Origin: Alisma plantago-aquatica
Lineage: Eukaryota; Streptophyta; Magnoliopsida; Alismatales; Alismataceae
Direction of reading: 5' to 3'
DNA: 64,000 nucleotides
NCBI GenBank assembly: GCA_963693085.1
Contig: OY856412.1
Location: 348,600,457 to 348,664,456 of the forward strand
Below, one piece after another: positions 45,256 to 57,389 of the stretch. Made by a program: the position numbers and the translations under genes. The stretch's first letter is position 1. Each line of letters starts with the position of its first letter. Under the pieces are notes generated by a model, which did not search any database, was not told the origin of the DNA, and saw nothing but the letters and a program-made list of their open reading frames with translations.

Positions 45256-46438
45256 ATGTCTGGATCACATGATGAACATGTTGCAGAAAGTAGTGTTGCT
45301 GCACCCGGAGGAGGTGTAGGAGTCCAAGGAAGGGAGGAACATGTGCCTGAACCACCCCAGTTCAATCAAGATGACATGGGGAGTCCAGCCTTCCAAGCCA
45401 TGTTTGGGCAGTTTATAACTGCCATCACACATATGACTGATAGAATGCCCATACCTGCACCTAGGGCACCTACCCATCAAGAAGGACACGGAACCGGCAA
45501 GACGTTTGAACGACTACGCCGGGTTGGAGCCACGGAATATGCTGGTACAGCTGACCCAACAGATGCTGACATGTGGCTAACTGCGTTAGAGAAGGCCTTT
45601 AGAATCCTAAACATCCCAGAAGTTGAGAAGGTTAGACATGTTGTGTACCTTCTTAAGGGGAGTGTTGGTCATTGGTGGACCATAGAGGAGGGGAAAAGGC
45701 CAGGTGTGGAGATCTAATGGGAAGTATTTCGATGAGAATTTGTCAACAAATACTTTCCTAAGATGTTCTTGGATGAGAAAATCTTGTAGTTTGAGAGATT
45801 AAGGCAAGGACCAATGAACATTAGCGAGTATGAGGCTAAGTTCATGGAGCTATTGTGGTTCTGTCTGCACATGGCAACCACAGACGAAGAACGGATTCAG
45901 CATTTTGAGAAAGGATTAAACGCTGAGTTGACTACCCCTGTGTCTGCCTTGGAAAACAGGGAAAGATTTGCTACTTTTATGGAGTCTGTCAGAAGCATAG
46001 AGAGGTCTGTAACGGAGAAGCGACATACTAAGAACAAGAAGATGCACCCCCAGTTCCAAGGATCCTCATCCAAAGGTTTTAAGAAACCGAGGTTTTCTAT
46101 GCCTACACCACCACCTAGATTCAGTACCCAGATGCACTGGACGTTAAATAGGGGTAGAGGACGAAGTTTACCACCAGAAAGAGCTCGCAGCTCAGCATAT
46201 GTGTCTGTTACAGGACCATCCAGACCACAACAAGGGATCGTAAGTTGTTTCATATGTGGAAAGGTGGGGCATCTGATGAAGGATTGTCAAGCCTGAGAGG
46301 CAAGTCTGACTCAACCCCAGAGGCAGAGTCAACAAGGTTCCCAAAGGAGACAGTTTCCAGGTGGCGCTAGAGGATGTGGACAAGCGTCCCAAGATGGATC
46401 ATCGACACCCAGTCATCGAGCACTGAATCAACCACAGT
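45256..46438 (+). pseudogene. Outer gypsy gag, broken by stops
   Basis: Starts MSGSHDEHVAESS at 45256. The capsid region reads FERLRRVGATEYAGTADPTD and the later part MNISEYEAKFMELLWFCLHM, then a zinc knuckle CFICGKVGHLMKDC near 46248. Frame breaks: TAA at 45715-45717 (inner copy has TCA, Ser), TGA near 45733 (CGA-type Arg expected), TAG just before FERLRQG (shared with the inner copy), and TGA after the knuckle (46294-46296). All parts stay in one frame. The inner element is inserted shortly downstream, at the gag/protease junction. Confidence 0.9.
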
Positions 46439-47639
46439 TGTAACATCCCTGACCTGGGTTATGAGTTAACCCTAGGTGTTTTGCCTAATTATGTGATTAA
46501 ATCCTTGTGATTAACTCTGAGCATGTAATTAAGTTTCTCAGAAACATATATTTCAGTAATTGCTCCTTTTTATTTAAAGTTGTAGCATTGTTTTGATATA
46601 CAGGGACCTATGTGCAATTTACCCAGTTAAAAGGGTTACCTTGCAATTTGCACATGATGAGATGTTCCTCTGATGTTGAGACATCATGAGAATCTTTTTG
46701 GCAAAGTATGAGGGATTTCCCAAGCTTGGGCACCAAGGTGCAGCTGTGGAAGCAATCCCGGTGCTTGAAACCCTAAATTGGGGTAAAATGCAATTTACCC
46801 AAATTAAGAGATGCAAATTGTAAAATATGTCATCTAAAGTATCTTTTTAGACTCTTGCCATCATTTAGAGAAGAAATGATGAGGAAGTCACCTCAATTGA
46901 ATTATCAGGTTATGAAATATACCTTGTGATTGAATAATCAGGGTATATGTGCAATAGTTCTTTATGTACCTTATTATTAGATTGCTCTCCCTTACCTTCT
47001 TTTTCTAAACCTTAAGATAAGGTTTGTCCTTATAATAAAGAGGAAGGTATGAGCAAGTAAAAGAAGGAGGGACCTAGTTGGAATTATGGACAACTTAAGA
47101 ACTAATGTTGAAAATCCTACCCCTAGTATATATACCCTCAACTTCTCTAAGCAAGGGAACTTGCCCTTCGTTCCCTTCACTGTTCCATTTCACCAAAGAC
47201 GACTAAAGACTGCCTTGGAGCTAAGGAGGACGACCAAGGGAAACAAGGTAGGTTTGGGACCCTTCTTCTTGCCTAATTCCATGGTTAGAACTCGAATTCA
47301 AGGTCAATTTGGTGACTAACTCATGAAATCCTACCTTTTTAGCCATCTATTTTCGTTCTTCCTTGGAGTTTTCACCTTGGCCAACCTGTGGGAACTCAAG
47401 GACGCCATTCGAGCTTAGAGATTGAAAGCTTGGATCTCAAGGAGCAAGCTTTAGGCGGGTTTTATAACTCTAAACCCATGCTTTACTATGTACATCTCTT
47501 ATATGCGGTTAGATGATAGCTCTTCATGTTTCCCTACTTTTCCCTGCTATTTTGCAAGCAAATCCATGGGATATTCGTACTGTTATTGATCTAGAATATG
47601 AAGGCGTGATTTCCAAGAAAAACCCACCGCTTTTCACTT

Positions 47640-49075
47640 CCTTAAACGGTCTCAAAAGTTTGCTCTCTCGGTCTCAAGACCGCGAGGTGAGCAAACGGTC
47701 TCGAGACCGCGACAGGGCAAACGGTCTTCAAGACCGTTTGTACCCGTTGACCGAGCGTGTACCGTATAATAAATTTGTTCCTAATTATATAGGCTAATTA
47801 CCCTCAAAATTTGGGAGGCTAACTCCAAGGGAATCAGGAGATATGACCTTTTTAAGTAACAACTTTATTTGAATTTATTCCTGATTTTCAAACGGTTTGA
47901 AATTGCCTTTTTGGGAAAACGGTCTCAAGACCGTGTAAGGTCGTTGACCAGGCATTTACCGTATGAGATTACTGTTGAAAATTATGATAATTAACAACTC
48001 ACCAAGTTTTATGGTCTAATTCCAAACGGGCTAAGAGTTGAAGGGTGAATACTAGGGCTAACCCTAGATGAAATCAGTACTGAATTATAATAATATAAAT
48101 TAGGGTTTTTAGGGTTGATTGACCTAAACGGTCTTAAGACCGTTTGGGGGACATCCAAACGGTCTCAAGACCGCGAGGGCAATCAACCATGACCGTTTGG
48201 AGGTCTGGGGTCAAGATTAGTTGACCAATTTAAGGTACAATTACACCAAACGGTCTCAAGACCGAGAGGATAATCAACCATGACTGTTTGAAGGTCTAGG
48301 GTTAAGTAATTTGACCAATTGAGGACCCAATTGCAAATAAGTTATCAATTTAACCAAAATTCTGTTTTGTGGTTCAATCATGGTTCAACCCCTACCAAAT
48401 CACCTTATACTTTGATGAAATCTTGGGAAAACGGTCTTAAGACCATGTGGGGTCCACCCACATGACCTCAAGACCGTTTGGGCCAAGTTTGGGCCCAATT
48501 GGAGCTCAATTGAAGGGTTCAACCATTGTGTTGATGCACATTGTTGAGTGTTGATGGGTGAACATTGATAGACCCTAATTGAATCGATTTCAATCCTAAT
48601 TGGTCAACAATTGAGGGTCGATTGAATAAACAATTGGTTAAGCATAACCTTAATTGACCCAATCCATAGGTGGTCAACATAGCTTTGACCTTTTGAGGGC
48701 TTCAACATCGGTTAACATCATCGATTGTATCTTTGATTTTGTTGATGGACCAAACGGTTGAGACCATGTGAGCCTCGCGGTCTCAAGACCGTGAGAGGGC
48801 TCACGGTCTCAAGACCGTGAGGGGGCTCACGGTCTCAAGACCGCGAGGGGCCTCGCGGTCCTGAGGTCAAAGTGGGCAAACGGTCAACATCTCTTCGCGG
48901 TCTTGACATGAATGTGGCCCTCGCGGTCTTAACATTAGGTTGAGCTTCGCGGTCTTGAACCATTTGAAGAGGCTCGCGGTCTTGGAGTCTAAGGAGGCTC
49001 GAGGTCTTGAGGAGGCTCACGGTCTTGGAGTTAGAAGAGGGATCGCGGTCTTGAAAAGTCAAAATTGTCTAAACG
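47640..49075. repeat. CGGTCTCAAGACCG palindrome cluster in the 5' LTR
   Basis: Roughly ten full palindromes (CGGTCT, CA or TA, AGACCG) and many half copies. The densest part, 48770-49060, has near-tandem units of about 30 bp (GGCTCACGGTCTCAAGACCG) that decay into single CGCGGTCTTG half sites. Arms extend to AAACGGTCT/AGACCGTTT in several copies. A minus frame at 48835-49062 is a product of this repetition. Confidence 0.9.
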
Positions 49076-50960
49076 GTCAACACTTTCAAACGATCTCAAC
49101 TCAATTGAAGAATGATGGTTGAAGGTAAATCAATGTGATTCAAGGTTGACTTCATTCAATCAATTGATGATATAAATGGTTCAATGTTGCCCTAATCAAA
49201 CCCTAATTATAACCTAGGGCATTAAGTGGCTAATTGACTAGGATTTTGACCATGAGGATGATCAATGGGGTGAATTACCAAAATACCCCTAAAGGGTAAA
49301 TTGAGTAATACCTTGACCAAATCAAACCCTAATCACATGATGGTGATGATTTAGCTATGTTAGCTTATGATAACCCAATACAACATGATTTAGAGTGATG
49401 TTGACATCACCTAATAGTATGAGGAGAGAGAAAGTACTTCTAGAGAGAGAGAGTACTTCTAGAGAGAGAAAGTACCCTTTTTAAGTGGGAACTCAACTAA
49501 AGTATCTCCAATGCACATGAGTGAGCATAATTAGGGTATGATCCACCTGTGTGAGGTCATAAGAAACCCTAATCATGATAAATGATGAACCTTTAACTAA
49601 TCTGAGAGCATCAGTGATGATGTTACTCATACATAATGATGATATGAGTTCAATTCACCCTAATGTGAATAGTAAACCCTAATTCAAGGGTGATGACATG
49701 TGATGTGAATAGTAAACCCTAATTCAAGGGTAATGACTTGCATTTGAGTATTAAACTTCAATTAACGGGAATTAGAGATTTAACTCTTATAGCAAGAGTG
49801 GGAAGTATATTTCCTTATGTTGTATTACCTTTATCAGTTTTATTAATCATGCAGGTTCTGATGAGAAGGTAATTATATCCAGGTATGGATGTTGATGTTA
49901 TATTCATTCAAGGCATGTTGTTAGCCTTATGAATAATTAAAGTAATTCTGATGCCATGTCAGTGGCATCCTATGATGATAATGGGCTGTGAGAGCCATGA
50001 ATACCATCAAGGTCATGCTTTAGAGATGACTTGTGATGAGGATAATGAGAAATGATGATTGACATGAGTTAGGTCTGTTACATTTAGTATTCTCCTCTTA
50101 TAGCTGTTATGCTACTATTATTGTTTGAAGAACAATGTACGCTGTTAAAGAATACTGAATGTACCTAACTAACCAAGTATAATGTAGAGCCCTGATCATA
50201 GATCCATCATTGTCAGAAATCAAGTGATGGTGAAACAGGTTTTCCTCAGGGAACTCCTGGAGCACATACTTTTGAGTATGTGGGGTACATGGATGTGTAG
50301 AACCTTACATCCTAGTGTAGGAAAGTGATGTAGATGTGTAATCCATCCATCCTTCACTATAATTCCATACCGTATCAGTGGTAGGTAAACATGAAACCTC
50401 TTGATGACGAAGAAAGCACAGATATCCGTATCAGTGGTAGGTAAATATAAAACCTCCTGATGACAAAGAGAGTACAGAACGCCACTGTGACTCTAGAATA
50501 GCGAAGGACCAGTTTACCCTGGTGAGCTATAGTAGTAGAGACACGAGATGTCCTACAAGTGATCTTCTTACTGACTGAGGAAGGTGAAGGTCATGAGAAT
50601 CCGGCTCTCTTAATGACCTATGTATGATACTGATGTGACTTCTCAGCGATCAGTTGGAGTATGAGTGGTATGCCTCATCTCCACAGGGCATAATGTTGTT
50701 TGTAAAACATAATCAACCATGTAGTATAACTTGTTAGAGATGACTCCAAGTTAGTTGATTTGATGTTACATTGCAATAGTGTTTATATTCTCCATATCTC
50801 CTAAATTGAAGAGATCTTATTATACCTGCAACTGTTATGGAATACTTTGAAGGCTTTACTGCTTAAGATATTCTTTAATGTTATAATAAAGCTTCTGGCG
50901 AAGAGTTATAACTCTCGCTGGGACAATTATGTATAATTGTCTCACCCCGTAGACTTTAAC

Positions 50961-51041
50961 TTTTTAGGTGGACGTCGGAGACAAAGGAACCAGCCTACAG
51001 GTGATCAGTCTCAGCAGCAGCAGCACCAGGGGCAGCAGTAA
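50961..51041 (+). other. Conserved Arg/Gln-rich LTR frame (inner 5' LTR)
   Basis: 81 nt, F-L-G-G-R-R-R-Q-R-N-Q-P-T-G-D-Q-S then Q-Q-Q-Q-H-Q-G-Q-Q-stop. The coding sequence is the same as in the 3' LTR at 60829-60909. Preceded by CTTTAACTTTTTAG. Confidence 0.5.
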
Positions 51042-51357
51042 TCTCAGGTGGAGATTGTCCTGCCATGTGGTGTAGTTAGAGTCAGTTCTATGTGTCCTCT
51101 GTACTCTCAGGTCTTGGAGTCTTTTGTATAGTGATCTTGAGATTTTGTATCTAGATGTATATAATTACTCAAGAAGTAATTATCCTGAGATGTAAACAGT
51201 TTATCTCTCTTTATGAAAGAAGCTTTTATGGATCCAAGCTCTTGTCTCGAAAAGTTTTAATTTCCTGTGATTTTTGTCTTCCGCTGATTACCGATTCTCT
51301 TCCGCTACGTTTTAATCGTGTTTATGTCATGGTTTGGAGATCAGAGCCCACAACTAG

Positions 51358-51374
51358 TGGTATCAGAGCTCTAG
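51358..51374 (+). other. Primer binding site of the inner gypsy element
   Basis: TGGTATCAGAGCTCTAG five bases after the LTR end; complement of the initiator tRNA-Met 3' end. Confidence 0.92.
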
Positions 51375-51483
51375 GTCAGTTGAGTCTACAGAGGCATAGG
51401 ACTTAGGATGTCGAGTCTACCTTTAGTACTCTTTCCTTATCTAATAGAATCTTCTGCTCCTCAGGAGAAGAAGATACATAAGA

Positions 51484-54400
51484 ATGTCAGAACATCACGA
51501 TGAGTACGTGGCAGAGAGTAGTGCTAGTGCACCTCAAGGCGGTGCAAGAGTTCCGAGAATAGAACAACCTGCACCGGAGTTACCAAGAGAGCCACCCCAG
51601 TTCGACCCAGCTGACATGAATAATCCAGCTGTACAAACGATGTTCGGGCAGTTCATGACTGCCATGACACACATTACCGATAGGATGCCCATTCCTGCAC
51701 CTGGGGCACCTGTCCAGCCTGAAGCACAAGGTATCGGTAAGACATTCGAACGACTTCGTCGTGTCGGAGCTACCGAGTACTTCGGGACTGCCGACCCTGC
51801 AGATGCTGACTTATGGCTGACAGAGTTGGAGAAGGCTTTCAGGATTCTTATGATTTCGGAAGCTGAGAAGGTTAGACATGCTGTCTATCTTCTCAAAGGC
51901 AGTGCTGGTCACTGGTGGAACATGGAATAGCAGAAGAGACCTGGAGTAGAGTTCTCATGGGAAGAGTTTCGTCGGGAATTTATCAATAGATATTTTCCAA
52001 AGACCTTCCTAGATGAGAAGATCTCTTAGTTTGAGAAACTAAGGCAGGGTATGATGAACATTAGTGAGTATGAAGCTAAGTTCATGGAGTTGCTGCGGTT
52101 CTGTCCGCACATGGCTGCTATGGATGAGGAAAGAATCAGAAGATTCGAAAAGGGTTTGAATTCTGATATGTCAACCCCTGTGTCTGCCTTAGAAAACAGA
52201 GAGAGATTCTCTACCTTCGTTGAGTCAGTCCGAAGGATAGAGAGATCTGTGGTTGAGAAAAGACAAACCCATAAAATATATCCACAGTTCCAGGGTTCTT
52301 CATCTAGGGATTCCAAGAGACCTAGATTCTCTGCACCTAACCCTCCACCACCCAGATCGAGTTTTCAAACTCAATGGACACCAAGCAGAGGTAGAGGACG
52401 GAATCAACCGTTTCAAGGGACGCACAGTTCTGCATCAGTGTCAGTTACTGGACCACCCAGACCACAGCAACAGGAGAAGAGTTGCTACAACTGTGGTAAG
52501 GTGGGACACTTGATGAAGGATTGCCGTTCTAGGCCTGTCGGTATGATACAACAACCCCCGAGATAGAATCAGTGGGGATCTCAGAATAGACAACATCAGG
52601 GAGCAGCTCGAGGACGTGGACAAGCGTCTCAAGATGGATCATCAGCACCACCTCAACACCAGGCGACTGCGAGGTTCTATGCTATGAACCCACCTGAGGC
52701 AGTGGTCAATCCACGGGTAGTGGCAGGTCAGATGAAACTTTTATATTCTGATATGTCTACATCCTGTGTTGTATCCGTTCTGATTGATCTGGGTGCTACG
52801 CACTCTTTCATCACTCGTGAAGTGATTCGTAATTGCAATATGACTGTTAGTCATATGACAGATAGTTTGTTGTTAGAGACTCCGTTGAGTGGGTCTGCCG
52901 TTTTGCAGGAGGTATGTTCTCCCTGCATCCTCTTCTTTTCTGACCATCGCATTCAAGTGGATCTTATACCACTTGATATGCAGGGATTTGATATAATCCT
53001 CGGGATGGATACCTTAGAAAGGTATAGAGTTGTCTTGGATTGTGAGTCCAAGTTGGCTGTGTTTGTTGATGAAAGCAACACATGGATCTTTCAAGGAGAA
53101 AGAAAGATTCTGCCCACCTATCTTGTATCAGCTATGGTTGCTGATAAGCTGTTGAGGCAAGGATGTTATGCATTCTTAGCCCATGTGGTAGATGTTACCA
53201 AGGAAAGTTTCAATCCTGCTGAAGTTCCTGTAGTCAGGGAATTCGAAGATGTATTTCCTGAAGAACTTCCTGGTATACCACCACCTCGGGAGATTGATTT
53301 TGAAATCAATCTGATCCCAGATACGAAACCCATAGCTCAGACTCCGTATAGAATGGCGCCTGCCGAGATGGCAGAACTCAAGAAACAGCTTCAAGAGTTA
53401 CTTGAGAGAGGTTTTATCCGACCGAGTACTTCACCTTGGGGTGCTCCGGTCTTGTTTGTTAAAAAGAAAGATGGGTCAATGCGGTTGTGCATCGACTACA
53501 GACAACTCAATAAAGTAACAATAAAGAATAAGTACCCTCTGCTGAGGATTGATGATCTCTTTGACCAGTTGTGTGGTGCAACAGTCTTTTCAAAAATAGA
53601 CTTGAGGTCTGGATATCATCAACTCCGTATTAAGGATAGTGACATATCCAAGTCCGCCTTTAGGACAAGATATGGTCACTATGAGTTCACGGTTATGTCG
53701 TTTGGACTAACCAATGCACCAGCTGCATTCATGGAACTCATGAATAGAGTTTTTCGACCTTTCCTTGATCAGTGTGTTGTTGTCTTCATAGATGACATAC
53801 TGATTTATAGTAAGGATGCTCAGCAGCATGAACAACATCTTTGCCAAGCTTTGACCTTGCTAAGAGAACATAAGCTGTATGCTAAGTTTAGCAAGTGTGA
53901 GTTCTGGCTGCCAGAGGTATCTTTTCTTGGACATGTAATATCTGCTTCGGGAATTCGTGTTGACCCTACGAAAGTAGAATCTGTTCTACAATGGGAACAA
54001 CCGAAGACACTGACGGAGATTCGAAGTTTCTTGGGGTTAGCTGGCTATTATCGAAGGTTCATTAAGAACTTTAGCTCTATAGCTTTACCTTTGACCAAGT
54101 TAACCCGGAAAGATGTTCCTTTTTCTTGGAGTGATAAGTGTCAACAATCTTTCCAGTTGCTGAAGGAGAGGTTGACAAGTGCACCTGTGCTAGTGCTACC
54201 TGAACAAGGAAAAGGATATATAGTTTTCTGCGATGCTTCCAAAAATGGACTAGGATGTGTGTTGATGCAGGATAAACAAGTGATTTCTTTTGCTTCCCGA
54301 CAGCTTAAGAAACACGAGGAGAATTATCCAACACACAATCTGGAGTTAGCTGCTGTGGTTCATGCTTTGAAGATCTGGAGGCATTATCTCTACGGAGAGA

Positions 54401-56138
54401 CATTCCAGATTTTCACATACCACAAAAACCTTAAGTATATCTTCTCTCAGCATGAGCTCAACATGAGGCAACGTCGCTGGATGGAGTTAATCAAGGACTA
54501 CGACTGTACAATTGATTACCATCCGGCAAGGCTAATGTTGTTGCAGATGCCTTGAGTAGGAAATCAGCAACATCAACCATGAATAGAGCACAACTAAACT
54601 CTTTAGTATGCTCTAGGAGATATATGCTTATCTCTTTAAGGCAAGACAATGTACAGTTGAAGGTGTCATTGTTAGCCGGATTGTTGGCTGAGATGCATAT
54701 TAAACCTACCCTAAGAGAGCAGATTAAAGAGGCACAGCTAGGTGATGCTGCAGTTCAACATATAAGATCTGAATATGGAAATGAGCAGCAAGATGGTTTT
54801 CATGACTCAGAGGACCAAGTAACTTGTTATAATGGGAGAATGATAGTGCCGGATGTGGACAACTTGAGGAAGTTAGTCCTGGAAGAAGCCCATTCTTCCA
54901 TGTATGTTATGCATCCAGGGAGCACCAAGATGTATCGGAATTTGAAAGATCTGTATTGGTGGCCTGGGATGAAGAAGGACGTTGCAGAGTTTGTTCTGAG
55001 GTGTCCCGTGTGTCAGCAAGTTAAAGCTGAACACCAGAAGCCTGCAGGAACAATGCAACCTTTACCCATACCGCAGTGGAAGTGGGACCATGTGACCATG
55101 GACTTTGTTGTTGGCCTACCCAGGACAAGCAAAGGACATGATTCCATTTGGGTAATTGTTGATAGGTTGACTAAGACATCACATTTCTTACCTGTCAAAA
55201 CAACCTATTCTGCTAAAAGGTTATCAGAGTTGTATGTTAAAGAGATAGTGCGTTTGCACGGAGTTCCTGTCACAATAGTTTCTGACAGAGGCCCTCAGTT
55301 TACAAGTCATTTTTGGGAACAGTTACACCAAGCCTTAGGCACCAAGCTAAGGTTTAGTACGACCTTTCATCCACAGACTGATGGACAATCGGAAAGGACC
55401 ATACAAACCTTAGAAGACCTGTTGAGAGCATGTGTTCTCCAGTTCACCGGAAGTTGGGATCTACACCTAAGCTTGATAGAGTTTGCCTATAACAATAGCT
55501 ATTAGCATAGTATTGATATGTCACCTTATGAAGCCTTATATGGTAGACGTTGTAGGTCACCCTTGTGTTGGTTTGAGACTGGTGAGCACCAGTTGTTAGG
55601 TCCTGACCTTGTGCAGCAGACCACAAAAAAGATTAAAGTAATACAACATAAGATTAAGACTACTCAGGATAGGCAGAAATCTTATGTTGACAAATGTCGT
55701 AGACCCTTAGAGTTCCAGGTTGGAGACAGAGTGTATCTCAAGGTCTCACCTTGGAAAGGGGTCCTTCGTTTTGGAAGGAAAGGGAAGTTAGCTCCTAGAT
55801 ATATGGGGCCTTACCCAATCATCGAACGGATTGGAAAGGTAGCATATAAACTAGAGCTGCCCCCAGAGTTACAGAGGTTACACCCTGTGTTTCACATTTC
55901 TATGTTGAAGAAATGTCACCCAGACACCGAGTCAGTTCTACAACCCATGGAAGTAGACTTGAATGATGATATGTCCTATGAGGAGGGACCAGTGTCAATC
56001 CTTGATAAAAGAATTAAAAAGTTAAAGAAGAAAGATATAAGTCTTGTGAAAGTCCTCTGGAACCATCGTGGTGTTGAAGAAGCCACTTGGGAGTTAGAGG
56101 ATGAGATGAGAAGGAAGTATCCTGCCCTTTTCTCTTAG
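51484..56138 (+). pseudogene. Inner gypsy gag-pol with chromodomain, lightly damaged
   Basis: One frame of about 1,550 codons from MSEHHDEYVAES (51484). In order: gag with FERLRRVGATEYFGTADP; zinc knuckle CYNCGKVGHLMKDC; protease with [12 protein letters not shown] (normally DSG or DTG); reverse transcriptase with [16 protein letters not shown] motif, [12 protein letters not shown] and catalytic FIDDILIYS; RNase H with [10 protein letters not shown] and [10 protein letters not shown] (Tyr where Asp is usual); integrase zinc region HPGSTKMYRNL..CPVCQQVK; core MDFVVGLP, VSDRGPQFTS and SERTIQTLEDLL; GPY/F module [14 protein letters not shown]-terminal chromodomain-like [19 protein letters not shown], which fits the Tekay/Del chromovirus lineage. 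Lesions: TAG at 51928, 52027, 52564 and 55503, and a one-base loss near 54525. Not functional as it stands. Confidence 0.95.
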
Positions 56139-56172
56139 TATGTTTTATCGATTTCGGGGACGAAATCCTTGT

Positions 56173-56187
56173 AAGGGGTGGATAATT
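56173..56187 (+). other. Polypurine tract of the inner gypsy element
   Basis: AAGGGGTGGAT just before the 3' LTR, preceded by TTTCGGGGACGAAATCC, the conserved end of gypsy elements of this lineage. Confidence 0.75.
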
Positions 56188-57389
56188 TGTAACATCCCTG
56201 ACCTGGGTTATGAGTTAACCCTAGGTGTTTTGCCTAATTATGTGATTAAATCCTTGTGATTAACTCTGAGCATGTAATTAAGTTTCTCAGAAACATATAT
56301 TTCAGTAATTGCTCCTTTTTATTTAAAGTTGTAGCATTGTTTTGATATGCAGGGACCTATGTGCAATTTACCCAGTTAAAAGGGTTACCTTGCAATTTGC
56401 ACATGATGAGATGTTCCTCTGATGTTGAGACATCATGAGAATCTTTTTGGCAAAGTATGAGGGATTTCCCAAGCTTGGGCACCAAGGTGCAGCTGTGGAA
56501 GCAATCCCGGTGCTTGAAACCCTAAATTGGGGTAAAATGCAATTTACCCAAATTAAGAGATGCAAATTGTAAAATATGTCATCTAAAGTATCTTTTTAGA
56601 CTCTTGCCATCATTTAGAGAAGAAATTATGAGGAAGTCACCTCAACTGAATTATCAGGTTATGAAATATACCTTGTGATTGAATAATCAGGGTATATGTG
56701 CAATAGTTCTTTATGTACCTTATTATTAGATTGCTCTCCCTTACCTTCTTTTTCTAAACCTTAAGATAAGGGTTGTCCTTATAATAAAGAGGAAGGGACG
56801 AGCAAGTAAAAGAAGGAGGGACCTAGTTGGAATTATGGACAACTTAAGAACTAATGTTGAAAATCCTACCCCTAGTATATATACCCTCAACTTCTCTAAG
56901 CAAGGGAACTTGCCCTTCGTTCCCTTCACTGTTCCATTTCACCAAAGACGACTAAATACTGACTTGGAGCTAAGGAGGACGACCAAGGGAAACAAGGTAG
57001 GTTTGGGACCCTTCTTCTTGCCTAATTCCATGGTTAGAACTCGAATTCAAGGTCAATTTGGTGACTAACTCATGAAATCCTACCTTTTTAGCCATCTATT
57101 TTCGTTCTTCCTTGGAGTTTTCACCTTGGCTAACCTGTGGGAACTCAAGGACGCCATTAGAGCTTAGAGCTTGAAAGCTTGGAGCTCAAGGAGCAAGCTT
57201 TAGGCGGGTTTTATAACTCTAAACCCATGCTTTACTATGTACATCTCTTATATGCGGTTAGATGATAGCTCTTCATGTTTCCCTACTTTTCCCTGCTATT
57301 TTGCAAGCAAATCCATGGGATATTCGTACTGTTCTTGAGCTAGAAGATGAAGGCGTGATTTCCAAGAAAAACCCACCGCTTTTCACTTC

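Larger units (their letters stand above)
46439..51352 (+). repeat. 5' LTR of the inner gypsy element, 4914 bp
   Basis: TGTAACATCC to GAGCCCACA. Lacks about 120 bp that the 3' LTR has at about 57997-58120, probably deleted between short direct repeats (ACACCAAA). Contains the CGGTCT/AGACCG palindrome cluster, AAACCCTAA motifs and the short conserved frame at 50961-51041. Confidence 0.95.

Noticed and set aside
46619..47319. Frames of 62-77 codons near the LTR start, repeated at 56368-57068
   Set aside because: Present in both inner LTRs because the LTRs are recent copies; no counterpart kept in the outer or old LTRs, so no sign of coding constraint.
47640..49075. CRISPR-like array (repeated palindromic units with spacers)
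   Set aside because: Unit spacing is irregular, the spacers are LTR sequence, the same array is in both LTRs, and the context is a plant retrotransposon.
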